A DNA stretch of 64,000 nucleotides, taken from Oceanicoccus sagamiensis (GTDB lineage Bacteria; Pseudomonadota; Gammaproteobacteria; Pseudomonadales; Dasaniaceae). Numbering within the stretch: the stretch's first letter is position 1; each line of letters starts with the position of its first letter. The DNA lies in the NCBI RefSeq assembly GCF_002117105.1, contig NZ_CP019343.1:372001-436000 (forward strand), written 5' to 3'. Position numbers and translations under genes: made by a program. Shown piece by piece: positions 7,928 to 16,207 of this stretch. Under the pieces are notes generated by a model. It was not told the DNA's origin, did not search any database, and saw only the letters and a list, made by a program, of their open reading frames with translations.

Positions 7928-9355
7928 TTAATCCAGCGCTTTAAAATGTTGAATGGCTAATTGCCTGCTTAAACCCAGGTCAACCATCGGCGCGGGATAG
8001 TCGGTTTGACTAAAAAGATCCAAGGGGGGCTGATGTATTTCCCGATTATCCAGATGGCGAAGCTCAGGGACAAAGCGACGAATAAATTCGCCATCCGCAT
8101 CAAATCTTTGCCCCTGTACGACAGGATTAAATACCCTAAAATAGGGCACAGCATCCGTGCCTGTAGAAGCCGACCATTGCCAGCCCCCATTATTGGATGC
8201 CAAATAACCGTCGATTAAATGCTGCATAAAAAACCGCTCGCCCCAGCGCCAATCAATCAATAAATTTTTACTGAGAAACATGGCGGTCACCATTCTTAAG
8301 CGGTTATGCATCCAACCGGTTTCCAGCAGCTGTCGCATTGCCGCATCGACAATCGGTATACCGGTCTGCCCCGTACACCAACGCTGAAAATCCTTTTTGT
8401 CATAACGCCACGGTAGCTTTTCTGTTTTTGCCTTAAACGCTTGATGCTGGCTAACACGGGGAAAGAGATCAAGAATATGGATATAAAAATCACGCCAGAT
8501 AAGTTCATTGATCCAGCACTGGATCTCCTTGTCTTCGCCCGCGCTTATATTCTGCAAGGCTTGATAAGCCACCTTTAAACACTGCCGGGGTGATAGTACG
8601 CCAATCGCCAAATAGGGTGACAGTGAGCTGGTGCCCTCTATAGAAGGAATATCCCGGCGCTGTTGATAACACCTTAAGGAGGCGTCGGCAAAGGCGGTGA
8701 GTTGTTTATAAGCAGCCGCTTCACCGGCTGGCCAACGGATCGGCGGAGCAGGTGCTAAATAAAAGTGCTGCTTATCAATTGGGTCAGGTTCAATCGGTAG
8801 TCTGGCTTGAGTTTTTATCCGGGGCGCAATGCCTGGCGGCCATGGCAACTGCCTGCGCCATTGTTTGCTAAAGGGTGTAAAGACTTGATAGGGCGAGCCA
8901 TCCGCTTTAGTCACCGTGCCCGGCGCCAATACCGTCTGGTCGTGAAAAAAATGACACTCAATAGCGGACGCTGACAACTGGCTCTGACACTCAGCGTCAC
9001 GTTGTTTTTCATTAAAACCATATTCGGCGTTGGCAAAAATATGGGTCACATTGCAGGACTGGCACAGTGATAATAAAGCGGCGGGCAGCTGTTTAAAGTC
9101 CGCCACGGTCACTATTTTTAGTGGTATGCCTTTATCCAGTAATTGCTGCTGCAAGCAAAGCAGGTTGTTGTAAATAAACTGCGCCTTGATGGCTGACATA
9201 TCATGTTCGCGCCATTGCTCAGGTGTTATAGCAAAGCAAGCGATCAGCGGATTTCCTAAAACGCTAGCGGCCTGTAGCGCCGTATTATCATGGATGCGCA
9301 GGTCTGAGCGAAACCAGATAAGGGTGTGGCTTGGGTTATGGTTCATGGTCGACAT
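7928..9355 (-). CDS. phrB: deoxyribodipyrimidine photolyase (class I cryptochrome/photolyase family)
   Basis: The 475-residue flavoprotein splits UV-induced cyclobutane pyrimidine dimers using blue light. The N-terminal antenna-binding Rossmann domain opens with TLIWFRSDLRIHDNTAL. The C-terminal FAD domain has the class I signatures, including GIPIVDAAMRQLLETGWMHNR, the WSAS-TGTDA segment and the PYFRVFNP region. Length matches E. coli PhrB (472). Translation may start at Met1 or Met4; neither has a strong ribosome site. Only 39 bases separate it from the upstream B12-binding protein, and nei follows, so it belongs to a light/DNA-repair block. Confidence 0.94.
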   Translation of the reverse strand: MSTMNHNPSHTLIWFRSDLRIHDNTALQAASVLGNPLIACFAITPEQWREHDMSAIKAQFIYNNLLCLQQQLLDKGIPLKIVTVADFKQLPAALLSLCQSCNVTHIFANAEYGFNEKQRDAECQSQLSASAIECHFFHDQTVLAPGTVTKADGSPYQVFTPFSKQWRRQLPWPPGIAPRIKTQARLPIEPDPIDKQHFYLAPAPPIRWPAGEAAAYKQLTAFADASLRCYQQRRDIPSIEGTSSLSPYLAIGVLSPRQCLKVAYQALQNISAGEDKEIQCWINELIWRDFYIHILDLFPRVSQHQAFKAKTEKLPWRYDKKDFQRWCTGQTGIPIVDAAMRQLLETGWMHNRLRMVTAMFLSKNLLIDWRWGERFFMQHLIDGYLASNNGGWQWSASTGTDAVPYFRVFNPVVQGQRFDADGEFIRRFVPELRHLDNREIHQPPLDLFSQTDYPAPMVDLGLSRQLAIQHFKALD

Positions 9356-9394
9356 AGGAATGGGGTTGCTGGCGGTTAAACGGTGGCAGACGGC

Positions 9395-10477
9395 TTATCG
9401 GCTATCACTGACTTGCTGACGGCTATCCAGCAGACTATTGGCCAACTCTAAAGCCTGATCAGCAGACGTTGCAAAACCATCAGCACCGACTTCTTTCCAT
9501 AAATCCGGTGCACCGGTAAAGCCATTGCCCCCCACCATCACATAGGTCGGCCGTGTACTTTCGCTGCGAATAGCAGCGATGGTTTTGCGTAAGGTTTTGA
9601 CTTGTGCATGCAGGCCAATCGATAACAGCACGACATCGGCATTAAAGCAATTGATGGTCACCGGTAAATCAGCAGCGGGCACATCGGAGCCCAGGTAGAT
9701 GGTTTTCCAGCCGTCAAATTCCAATAAATAAGCAATGGTGCGAATCCCTAATTCATGGGCATTACCGGAAACAGCAGCGGCAATAACCGTCATACCGTTA
9801 TCCGGCTCGCGCTGCTCCATCTGTGCCAATACCGCCATCAGGCGATGGGTGGTGGTGGTCACTAAATGCTCTTCGGCGACCGACAGTTTATTCTCATGCC
9901 ACAACCGTCCTACTTCGACTTGTGCCGGTAATAACACATTAAGGTAAGCCTCTTTAACCGAGAGACCATTTTCAACCTGATCAATCACCGTATCCATACC
10001 CGCATAGACATTGCCTACCACGACGGACTGCAGGTATTGCAAAGCAATACGTTTAAAATGGCTACCCGGGTCAAGCGCCCTGATATCAGCCACTGGCTGA
10101 TCATTATCATCGATGGCGTTTTCTATCTCCAGATAAGTATTGATCAGTGACTGCTCGCTGGTATTTACATACTGCAATAAAGCGGTACGGAAACAATCGA
10201 CGCTATGGCGTAAATCATCCGATGCTAAAGAGCGGGCTTGCATAGCTTGTCGGGACCACTGAATACTGCTCAGAAATATCCTCGGTTCCCCTGCAATTAA
10301 CGCGGCAGTTAGCTCATCGACTCGATTAGAAAAATAATCTATCCAGAGACTTTGAGTATTGTCACCGAAACGCTCCTGTAGCGTCGTATCAGCTAACGAT
10401 AAATGTTGAAAAGCAAACTCTGCAATCGCAGCACGGTTGTTTTCAAGATGCTTTGCCACATCGTTATTAGTCGTCAT
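9395..10477 (-). CDS. cobalamin-binding photoreceptor-like protein without a DNA-binding domain
   Basis: The 360-residue protein has an unrecognised helical N-terminal domain (about 1-150), a four-helix B12 cap (about 150-225) and a Rossmann-like B12-binding domain (about 228-350). The cap carries the Wx9EH motif of CarH/LitR light sensors (W193, E203, H204). The B12 domain carries a His ligand in NAHELG (H241), then LSIGL near 286 and VGGNG near 315. This is the DxHxxG...SxL...GG pattern, except that Asn239 replaces the usual Asp/Glu. No MerR-type helix-turn-helix is present, so it probably signals by protein contact, as AerR/PpaA-type sensors do (inference). It starts 1 base after the RND pump stop and lies 39 bases before the photolyase, suggesting light-linked control of this operon. 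Confidence 0.85.
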   Translation of the reverse strand: MTTNNDVAKHLENNRAAIAEFAFQHLSLADTTLQERFGDNTQSLWIDYFSNRVDELTAALIAGEPRIFLSSIQWSRQAMQARSLASDDLRHSVDCFRTALLQYVNTSEQSLINTYLEIENAIDDNDQPVADIRALDPGSHFKRIALQYLQSVVVGNVYAGMDTVIDQVENGLSVKEAYLNVLLPAQVEVGRLWHENKLSVAEEHLVTTTTHRLMAVLAQMEQREPDNGMTVIAAAVSGNAHELGIRTIAYLLEFDGWKTIYLGSDVPAADLPVTINCFNADVVLLSIGLHAQVKTLRKTIAAIRSESTRPTYVMVGGNGFTGAPDLWKEVGADGFATSADQALELANSLLDSRQQVSDSR

Positions 10478-10478
10478 A

Positions 10479-13400
10479 TTATTTCGGTTCCGTTGCTTTA
10501 TTTAATTCGCTCAACGTTGTAATGGTCATGGGAGAGTTTTGTGTCAAGGGCTGCGCACTGGCGGCCGCCAGTACATCAGCGACGTGATTTATCTCGGCAC
10601 CATCGTCACGGTCACTGCGGATGCGGCTGAAGCGGGTCCGGATAGAATCCAGACCGACCAATAAGGCAGGCAATAAAAACAAGACAATAAAGGTGCCAAA
10701 TAAGAGGCCAAAACTAATCGAAATAACCATGGGCTTTAGGAACTGAGCCTGCTCGGCCTGTTCAAATAACAGCGGTGCAATACCAACAATCGTGGTAAAC
10801 GAGGTTAAGAAAACCGCCCGTAAACGCTTGCTGCCCGCCTCAACCGCGGCATCAAACGCTGCAAGACCTTTTTCCCGCAATTCCTGATAAACCACAATTA
10901 AAATAATCGAATCATTAATCACAATGCCGCAGAGGCCGAAGATACCAAAGAGGGACAGCATGGTGACATCAACGCCTAAGATCCAGTGCCCCACAATAGC
11001 GCCAACAATACTGAAAGGAATAATGCTTAGTACCGCCACCGGCCAAAGATAGGAACGAAATACCCAGGCCAAAATAATAAAGATCATAATAATAGATAGC
11101 GGCAGTGCCAGTTTGATATCACCCACGCTTTCACTCTGGTCCTGTGCCCTACCCCGGTTTTTCCAGCTAATACCGTATTTAGCCACTAATTGCGGTAGTA
11201 CATCCCGCTGTAGTTGGCCACGGATTGCATTGGCGTTATTGACTTTGGAATCCACATCAGCACTGACCCGGACCGCCAGCAAACCGTTTTCATGCTTGAG
11301 GTCATCAAAGCCACGGCTAACACTTAAGTTAGCCAGATTGAGTAGCGGTGAAGTATCACCTGAGGGCAAAGCGATGGGTAATGAGTCCAGCGATTGCGAA
11401 CTTTCACGGGCGCTGCGTTCCAATCTTACCCGCACTTCCACTTCGCTACCCTGATCCTGGAAAATCTGGATTAACTCACCCTCAAAGTTGGCGCGAATTT
11501 GTTCACCCAGATTCTGCCCGGTTAAACCCAACGCTCGGCCCACCGAAGACAGTTCAAAAATCAGTTGTTCTTTGCCGTAATTTAAATCATCACGGGGCGC
11601 TGAAACACCATCATACAAGGCTATTGATTCTTGTAAGTCGACTGCGGCCAGTTTTAACACGTCAGGCGAAGCGCCGGTCAGCTCCAAATCAATATCCGCA
11701 CCGGGCACACCGCCACGGCTGGTTTTAATCAGGAAGAACTCCAGCCCCGGCGTATCAGGAATACGTTTTTTCCAGGCCCGGACTAATTCAGAATTGCTGG
11801 TACGACGCAAATCACCCGGCGTTAATTCGGCAACAATCTCGCCAATATTGGAGCCTCTAACACCTCTATTGGTTTCATTTTGTCGGGTCAGAACCAGCTT
11901 AATAAATTGCTCGCCAGTTTCCTGTTCTGCTTCAAATAAGGCCTGCTTGGCCTGCATCATAAAGGCTTCAACCCGTTCTGGTGGTGAGCCCGCGGTAAAA
12001 CGAGCGCTAGCGGTCACAGTGGAACCATCAGGTTGCGGGAAGAAAGAAAAACCGACTTTGCCACCACCCAATAACCCAAACACAAATAGGATACCGGCAA
12101 TCGACGCTGCCAGAGTAGTACGACGGTTGGCAACACACCATTTGGCTGCGGGGATATAACGCTCTTTACGAAAGCGGTTAAAGGCCGTATCAACCCGTCG
12201 GCGCAAGTTGCTGGTTTGATGCTGGGAAGAAACTTTTAAGGAATGATGAAGATGACCGGGCAAAACAATAAAACATTCCAGCAACGAAGCCATCACCACA
12301 CAGATAACCACCAATGGAATAGCAAATAAAATAGACCCAGTGGAGCCGCCGATGGTCATTAAAGGTAAAAAAGCAGCAATGGTGGTTAAAGACGCAGCGG
12401 TGACTGGCGCCAACATTTTCATGGCTGCCTTTTCCGCAGCGCGGGCCGGTGAAGCCCCCTGCTGATAAAGGGTAACGGCCTCTTCACTAACCACTATCGC
12501 ATCATCAACAATAATGCCCAGCGTCATAATCATAGCAAACAAAGTCATAACATTGATGGTACCGCCAAAGAAGCTTAGCGCCATCAATGCCATTAAAATA
12601 GACACCGGAATACCCGCCGCCACCCAAATCGCTACCCGACCATTGAGAAATAAATATAAAATACCCAATAGCAGTAACAAACCCGTTGCCGCATTGGAGG
12701 TCATTAAATTAATCCGCTCATCCACATTGCGCCAAATTTCATCGTAAATCATCAGCTCAATATTGGGCGGCAAATCTGCTCTGGACTGCTCAACCCACTG
12801 CTGCATATTTTCAGCAACATTAATGGCATCTTCAGTTTCGGAACGGGTTACAACAATTTCTACCGCAGGATTACCTCCGGCAAAAATCATCGCAGAATTT
12901 TCTTTAGGGGCACGTTTAATCGTGGCGATATCCCCCAACCTTAATAAGCGGCCACTGCCATCGGTACTAATAGCCAGCTGCGAAAAACCGGCAACGGAGC
13001 GCTGCTGATCCAGACTGCGCAGTTGCCGCGACATATCTTTTTCGCCAATTGCACCTGCGGGAAGATTAATACTGGCACCCCTAACCTGCTGGGCAATATC
13101 AGACAATGACAGTTTGAGTTCATTTAAACGCTCAGCCGGTAGCTCAATAGAAATTTCTTCTTCGGGTAGGCCTTTAATTTCAATCCGTGATAAACCGCGG
13201 GCCCTTAACTCACGTTCAAAGCGTTTGCTAATGGGGCGTAGCTGTTCTAACTGCGGGCCCGTCAGAACAATACGGGATACCCCTTCGTTTCTGTCGTAAA
13301 TAGAAATTTGAGGTTGTTCAGAACCGGAGGGTAAATTTCTTATCAGCGAAACGGCATTTTTTACCTCATTGAGAGCCGCACTCATATCAGTACCCTGTGG

Positions 13401-13688
13401 GTACTCCAACGTAACCGTGGCAAGGTTATCGGTTGAGGTTGAACTGATATTCCTGACCTCATCAAGGCCCAGTAACTGGTCTTCAATCGGCTGGGTTAAC
13501 GAGGCCTCAACATCTTGCGCGGCAGCTCCAGGCCACTGTACAGAGATGGTAATAATATTCAGCGCAAAGGCTGGCAATAACTGACGGGTTAATTGTGTGC
13601 TGGCCCATAAGCCCGCAAGCACCATAACTATCATGGCCAAATTAGGCGCCACAGGGTTGCGAACAAAGGTTTTTATCAGATTATTCAT
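10479..13688 (-). CDS. RND-family efflux pump, inner-membrane subunit
   Basis: The ~1069-residue protein is a full-length proton-driven exporter of the HAE1/AcrB class. The N-terminal membrane helix (LAMIVMVLAGLW), the large periplasmic loops and two sets of membrane segments are present. The paired aspartates of TM4 (IIVDDAIVVSEE, near residue 395) carry the proton relay. I chose the ATG at 13688 (MNNLIKTFVRNP, the usual family start), which overlaps the adaptor stop by 8 bases. GTG and ATG codons 9 and 6 bases upstream are alternatives. The B12-binding gene begins 1 base after its stop, so translational coupling is likely. The substrate is unknown, and no outer-membrane channel gene is present in the window. 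Confidence 0.93.
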   Translation of the reverse strand: MNNLIKTFVRNPVAPNLAMIVMVLAGLWASTQLTRQLLPAFALNIITISVQWPGAAAQDVEASLTQPIEDQLLGLDEVRNISSTSTDNLATVTLEYPQGTDMSAALNEVKNAVSLIRNLPSGSEQPQISIYDRNEGVSRIVLTGPQLEQLRPISKRFERELRARGLSRIEIKGLPEEEISIELPAERLNELKLSLSDIAQQVRGASINLPAGAIGEKDMSRQLRSLDQQRSVAGFSQLAISTDGSGRLLRLGDIATIKRAPKENSAMIFAGGNPAVEIVVTRSETEDAINVAENMQQWVEQSRADLPPNIELMIYDEIWRNVDERINLMTSNAATGLLLLLGILYLFLNGRVAIWVAAGIPVSILMALMALSFFGGTINVMTLFAMIMTLGIIVDDAIVVSEEAVTLYQQGASPARAAEKAAMKMLAPVTAASLTTIAAFLPLMTIGGSTGSILFAIPLVVICVVMASLLECFIVLPGHLHHSLKVSSQHQTSNLRRRVDTAFNRFRKERYIPAAKWCVANRRTTLAASIAGILFVFGLLGGGKVGFSFFPQPDGSTVTASARFTAGSPPERVEAFMMQAKQALFEAEQETGEQFIKLVLTRQNETNRGVRGSNIGEIVAELTPGDLRRTSNSELVRAWKKRIPDTPGLEFFLIKTSRGGVPGADIDLELTGASPDVLKLAAVDLQESIALYDGVSAPRDDLNYGKEQLIFELSSVGRALGLTGQNLGEQIRANFEGELIQIFQDQGSEVEVRVRLERSARESSQSLDSLPIALPSGDTSPLLNLANLSVSRGFDDLKHENGLLAVRVSADVDSKVNNANAIRGQLQRDVLPQLVAKYGISWKNRGRAQDQSESVGDIKLALPLSIIMIFIILAWVFRSYLWPVAVLSIIPFSIVGAIVGHWILGVDVTMLSLFGIFGLCGIVINDSIILIVVYQELREKGLAAFDAAVEAGSKRLRAVFLTSFTTIVGIAPLLFEQAEQAQFLKPMVISISFGLLFGTFIVLFLLPALLVGLDSIRTRFSRIRSDRDDGAEINHVADVLAAASAQPLTQNSPMTITTLSELNKATEPK

Positions 13689-15057
13689 TGGCATCACCGG
13701 CCAGTGATAGCGGTGTTAGAGTATCTAAAGCCGCTTGCTGCGCAGGCAAAAGTTTGGACTCTTTGGCAATGGCCTGATCACTGCTTAATACGATTTTTAC
13801 CAGTAAGCCATCAGTGGCATTGGACAGCTTAGTGGTAATAATTTGGTCACCGGGATTAAACTGGTCGGAACGAATTAATACCTGCGTTCGACCATCGGGC
13901 AAGCGACTTTCACCCAGGCGATTAACCTCCAACATTTGCATACGTCCATCGATCACCCGGTAGACATTATTATTGCCATAGATGGCTTCTGCGGGTACGG
14001 CAATCACATCGGCTATAGCTGGCAACTGGACTTGTATTCTTACGGTGCTACCCAGACTCAAACCTAAAGGTGCCCGCTGAAAACCAATAAAACTATCAAC
14101 ACCACCGCTGGACTCACGGGTTAAACCGGACACGCGAATCATTTGCCCCTCAATAAAGGTGTTATCTTTGGCCCCCGACCGCGAGGAAGCTAAAGCGACG
14201 CTGGCGGGTACCAGCAAACCTTGCTCAATACTATTGCGCAGTGACTTGGCATAGAGCGACGGAATTTGTGCCCGTATTTCCATTGCGTCAGGATTTTGTA
14301 TTCTTAAAATAGGATCGCCATAGCGTACTCGGTCACCCAGAGAAATACTTAACTCTGACACCACGCCATTAAACGGTGCCACAATGGTGGCGCGCTCAAG
14401 CTCTAGAGCGGACTTATCCCGTTTGGCGGTCAGTCTGGCCAACCTGGCTTCCAGTTCAATATTTTTCGACTGGTTTTCTTGCATCACCAATTCCGCTTTG
14501 CTAACGGCTAACTCCTGACGAGTTAAGTTTTCTGTGGCCGCATCAAAGTCACTTTGTGAAAGCACATTTTTCTTAAACAGGTCTTGTGAGCGTTTATAGC
14601 GAGACTGGGTGATTTTTAACAGGCCCTGCTCTTTTTGATAGGCTGACTCCGCCTGGGTATAGCGCAAGCTGGTCAGTTTGAGTTGAGCACCGGCTTCTTT
14701 TAAATCCGCCTCACTTTCAATTACACTCAGCTGGGCATCTCTATCATCCAGCCGGGCCAGAACCGTACCTTGCAATACAGTATCACCATCGCTTACCAAC
14801 AACTCACTGACCACAGCCTCAATACCTGCCGACAATTGACTGTCCTGAGGGGATTGCACCTGCCCGATTAAAGCAAGGCTTGGGCTCATCGATGCAGGCT
14901 GGGCCTCGATAATATTCACTACCCAGGATTTTTCCTGCCGGGGTGTGGGTGGTTTTTCAGAGCGCGAAAGAATTAACACAAACATTAGCAATACCCCCAC
15001 AGAGAGTATCTGCAGTGGCCTGCTTTGGGGGATAAGTTTGGCTAAACGCTGTTTCAT
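13681..15057 (-). CDS. RND efflux periplasmic adaptor (membrane fusion protein)
   Basis: This protein links the RND pump to an outer-membrane channel. One N-terminal membrane anchor (about residues 16-32) is followed by a lipoyl half (LIGQVQSPQDSQLSAGIEAVVSELLV), a long coiled-coil hairpin (about 90-210), the second lipoyl half (ATIVAPFNGVVSELSISLGDRV) and beta-barrel/membrane-proximal domains. I place the start at the ATG at 15057 (MKQRLAKLIP), because the 23 residues that an upstream start at 15126 would add are unlike the family. An AGGA lies about 11 bases before it. It is the first gene of the run adaptor, pump, B12 sensor, phrB, nei, so the promoter should lie in the gap to its right. 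Confidence 0.9.
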   Translation of the reverse strand: MKQRLAKLIPQSRPLQILSVGVLLMFVLILSRSEKPPTPRQEKSWVVNIIEAQPASMSPSLALIGQVQSPQDSQLSAGIEAVVSELLVSDGDTVLQGTVLARLDDRDAQLSVIESEADLKEAGAQLKLTSLRYTQAESAYQKEQGLLKITQSRYKRSQDLFKKNVLSQSDFDAATENLTRQELAVSKAELVMQENQSKNIELEARLARLTAKRDKSALELERATIVAPFNGVVSELSISLGDRVRYGDPILRIQNPDAMEIRAQIPSLYAKSLRNSIEQGLLVPASVALASSRSGAKDNTFIEGQMIRVSGLTRESSGGVDSFIGFQRAPLGLSLGSTVRIQVQLPAIADVIAVPAEAIYGNNNVYRVIDGRMQMLEVNRLGESRLPDGRTQVLIRSDQFNPGDQIITTKLSNATDGLLVKIVLSSDQAIAKESKLLPAQQAALDTLTPLSLAGDANE

Positions 15058-15519
15058 TGTTATTGAATTCCTGACTAAGGTGATAATGCAGTGACAACAA
15101 AAGTGCATTGTGTAATGTACGCGCAATAGCTTGATTTAGATTGCCAACCATCATGACCACGGCCATCCAGGGCCAATCAGTGATTGGGATAAATTCGGCA
15201 ACACTAAGCCGACATCCGGCAGTATCGATAGAGAGGGGTATTGGGCCAGTATAGAATAAGACTCAGGCTGTTCTCGAACAGTAGGATTCGAGGCCAATAA
15301 ACCACAAAATCAATCACTTACCGGTATTAAGACTGAAAGGCATGGCGCTGGCTCAGGGTTGTCGTTAGCGTTGCTCTGGCCACAATACAAGCAGTGAACC
15401 CATGCACCGCCTTTACGGCCACTTTTAACAACCCAACTGTCCCTTTTTGAATGCCCAATATCACCAGCATACTATAGAATCAGAAGCAAAATACATAGAA
15501 CAAGTATGAGGGAGTTAGT
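15058..15519. promoter_or_regulatory. 462-bp divergent intergenic region, RND operon / PNPOx-like gene
   Basis: This region separates the divergent RND adaptor (-) and PNPOx-like (+) genes and should hold the promoter of the whole RND-B12-phr-nei run. The only clear symmetric element is the palindrome at 15268-15281. Short open frames inside have no codon signal. I do not see a B12 riboswitch: no recognisable B12-box fold could be traced by eye. Confidence 0.55.
15268..15281. promoter_or_regulatory. perfect 6-bp-arm palindrome, possible operator
   Basis: CTGTTC and GAACAG are separated by two bases, giving a compact dyad about 210 bases upstream of the RND adaptor start and 240 bases upstream of the PNPOx-like gene. 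It resembles SOS-type boxes in flavour, but the half-site spacing does not match E. coli LexA. It could bind a regulator of either divergent unit. Confidence 0.35.
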
Positions 15520-16119
15520 ATGAGCGGAATGCGTGACCATGAGGTTGTTTCAATTTATCCATTTAATGAGCAAGAAGTGGATACCTTGATGGGGACAGCC
15601 ATTGAAAGTGTTTTAATGTGGGCGACAAAAGATGGCTGGCCGATTGGTGTTAACCATGCGTTTCTCTGGCGTGATGGCAAGATCTGGTTGACCTTTGCTT
15701 CTCACCGCCACCGTGCTGCTGCCATTCGACGTGATAATCGGGTGTCTGTGAGTGTCAGTTCGGCCACTTATCCAGAAGGTACCTCTAAGGAACTACCTCA
15801 GGGCGGTATCACGTTTAAAGGTACCGGTGAATTTTTCGATGATGAAGACACCAAAGGCTGGTTTTATCAGTCGCTGGTGGAGAAGACTCATCCGGGTGAT
15901 GCGGCCATGCAGGAAGTGTTTAAAGGTATCCTTGACTCACCACTTCGCACCATTCTTTGTGTTACACCAGTTAAGAAGATTATGTATAACAGCTCACTGG
16001 TCGCCAAGCATGCCAGCGGTGAGGTCGGCGAAGACGCGTTAGGGCCACGGCTTAGCAGTGACAAAGACCGCCTGGAAAGCAACTATAAGGATAAAGGCCT
16101 CAAGCGCGACGAGTCTTAA
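15520..16119 (+). CDS. PNPOx-like (FMN/F420 split-barrel) family protein
   Basis: The 199-residue protein has the split-barrel fold pattern of the pyridoxamine-phosphate-oxidase-like superfamily. The strands GWPIGVNHAFLWRDGKIWLTFA and the segment HRHRAAAIRRDNRVSVSVSS are typical of FMN- or F420-dependent members that reduce small molecules or bind flavin. The C-terminal ~50 residues are polar and probably extended. The substrate cannot be inferred. GGGAG lies before the ATG at 15520. The gene is monocistronic: divergent from the RND operon and closed by a repeat-rich hairpin region at 16127-16201. Confidence 0.82.
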   Translation: MSGMRDHEVVSIYPFNEQEVDTLMGTAIESVLMWATKDGWPIGVNHAFLWRDGKIWLTFASHRHRAAAIRRDNRVSVSVSSATYPEGTSKELPQGGITFKGTGEFFDDEDTKGWFYQSLVEKTHPGDAAMQEVFKGILDSPLRTILCVTPVKKIMYNSSLVAKHASGEVGEDALGPRLSSDKDRLESNYKDKGLKRDES

Positions 16120-16126
16120 GCGCACC

Positions 16127-16180
16127 ATCGATAGCCACGCAGGTATCGATAACCACAGCAGTATCGATGATCAGGCAGAG
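16127..16180. repeat. three degenerate 18-bp tandem repeats
   Basis: Three units beginning ATCGAT start at 16127, 16145 and 16163, exactly 18 bases apart. The first two share most positions (ATCGATA-CCAC-CAG-T). The third diverges after ATCGAT and forms the left arm of the hairpin at 16162-16201. The repeats start 8 bases after the stop of the PNPOx-like gene. Confidence 0.7.
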
Positions 16181-16201
16181 CCTAACACCTGATCATCGAT
16201 A
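16162..16201. terminator. strong 14-bp hairpin between convergent genes
   Basis: TATCGATGATCAGG (16162-16175) is the exact reverse complement of 16188-16201, with a 12-base loop. It lies between the stops of the PNPOx-like gene (+) and the SDR gene (-). It is AT-flanked without a long T run. A bidirectional terminator or RNA-stabilising structure is the likely role. Confidence 0.65.
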
Positions 16202-16207
16202 TATTAG

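Noticed and set aside
10479-13688. Several opposite-strand open frames of 60-130 codons inside the RND pump gene
   Set aside because: They lack ribosome sites and family resemblance, and lie antisense to a complete, well-matched gene.
15268-15281. Palindrome as a LexA (SOS) box
   Set aside because: The CTGT and ACAG half-sites are 6 bases apart, whereas the E. coli-type box has 8, so I do not call it a LexA site.
15058-15519. B12 riboswitch upstream of the RND-B12 operon
   Set aside because: The presence of a B12-binding protein made this worth checking, but I could not trace a B12-box or a matching fold by eye.
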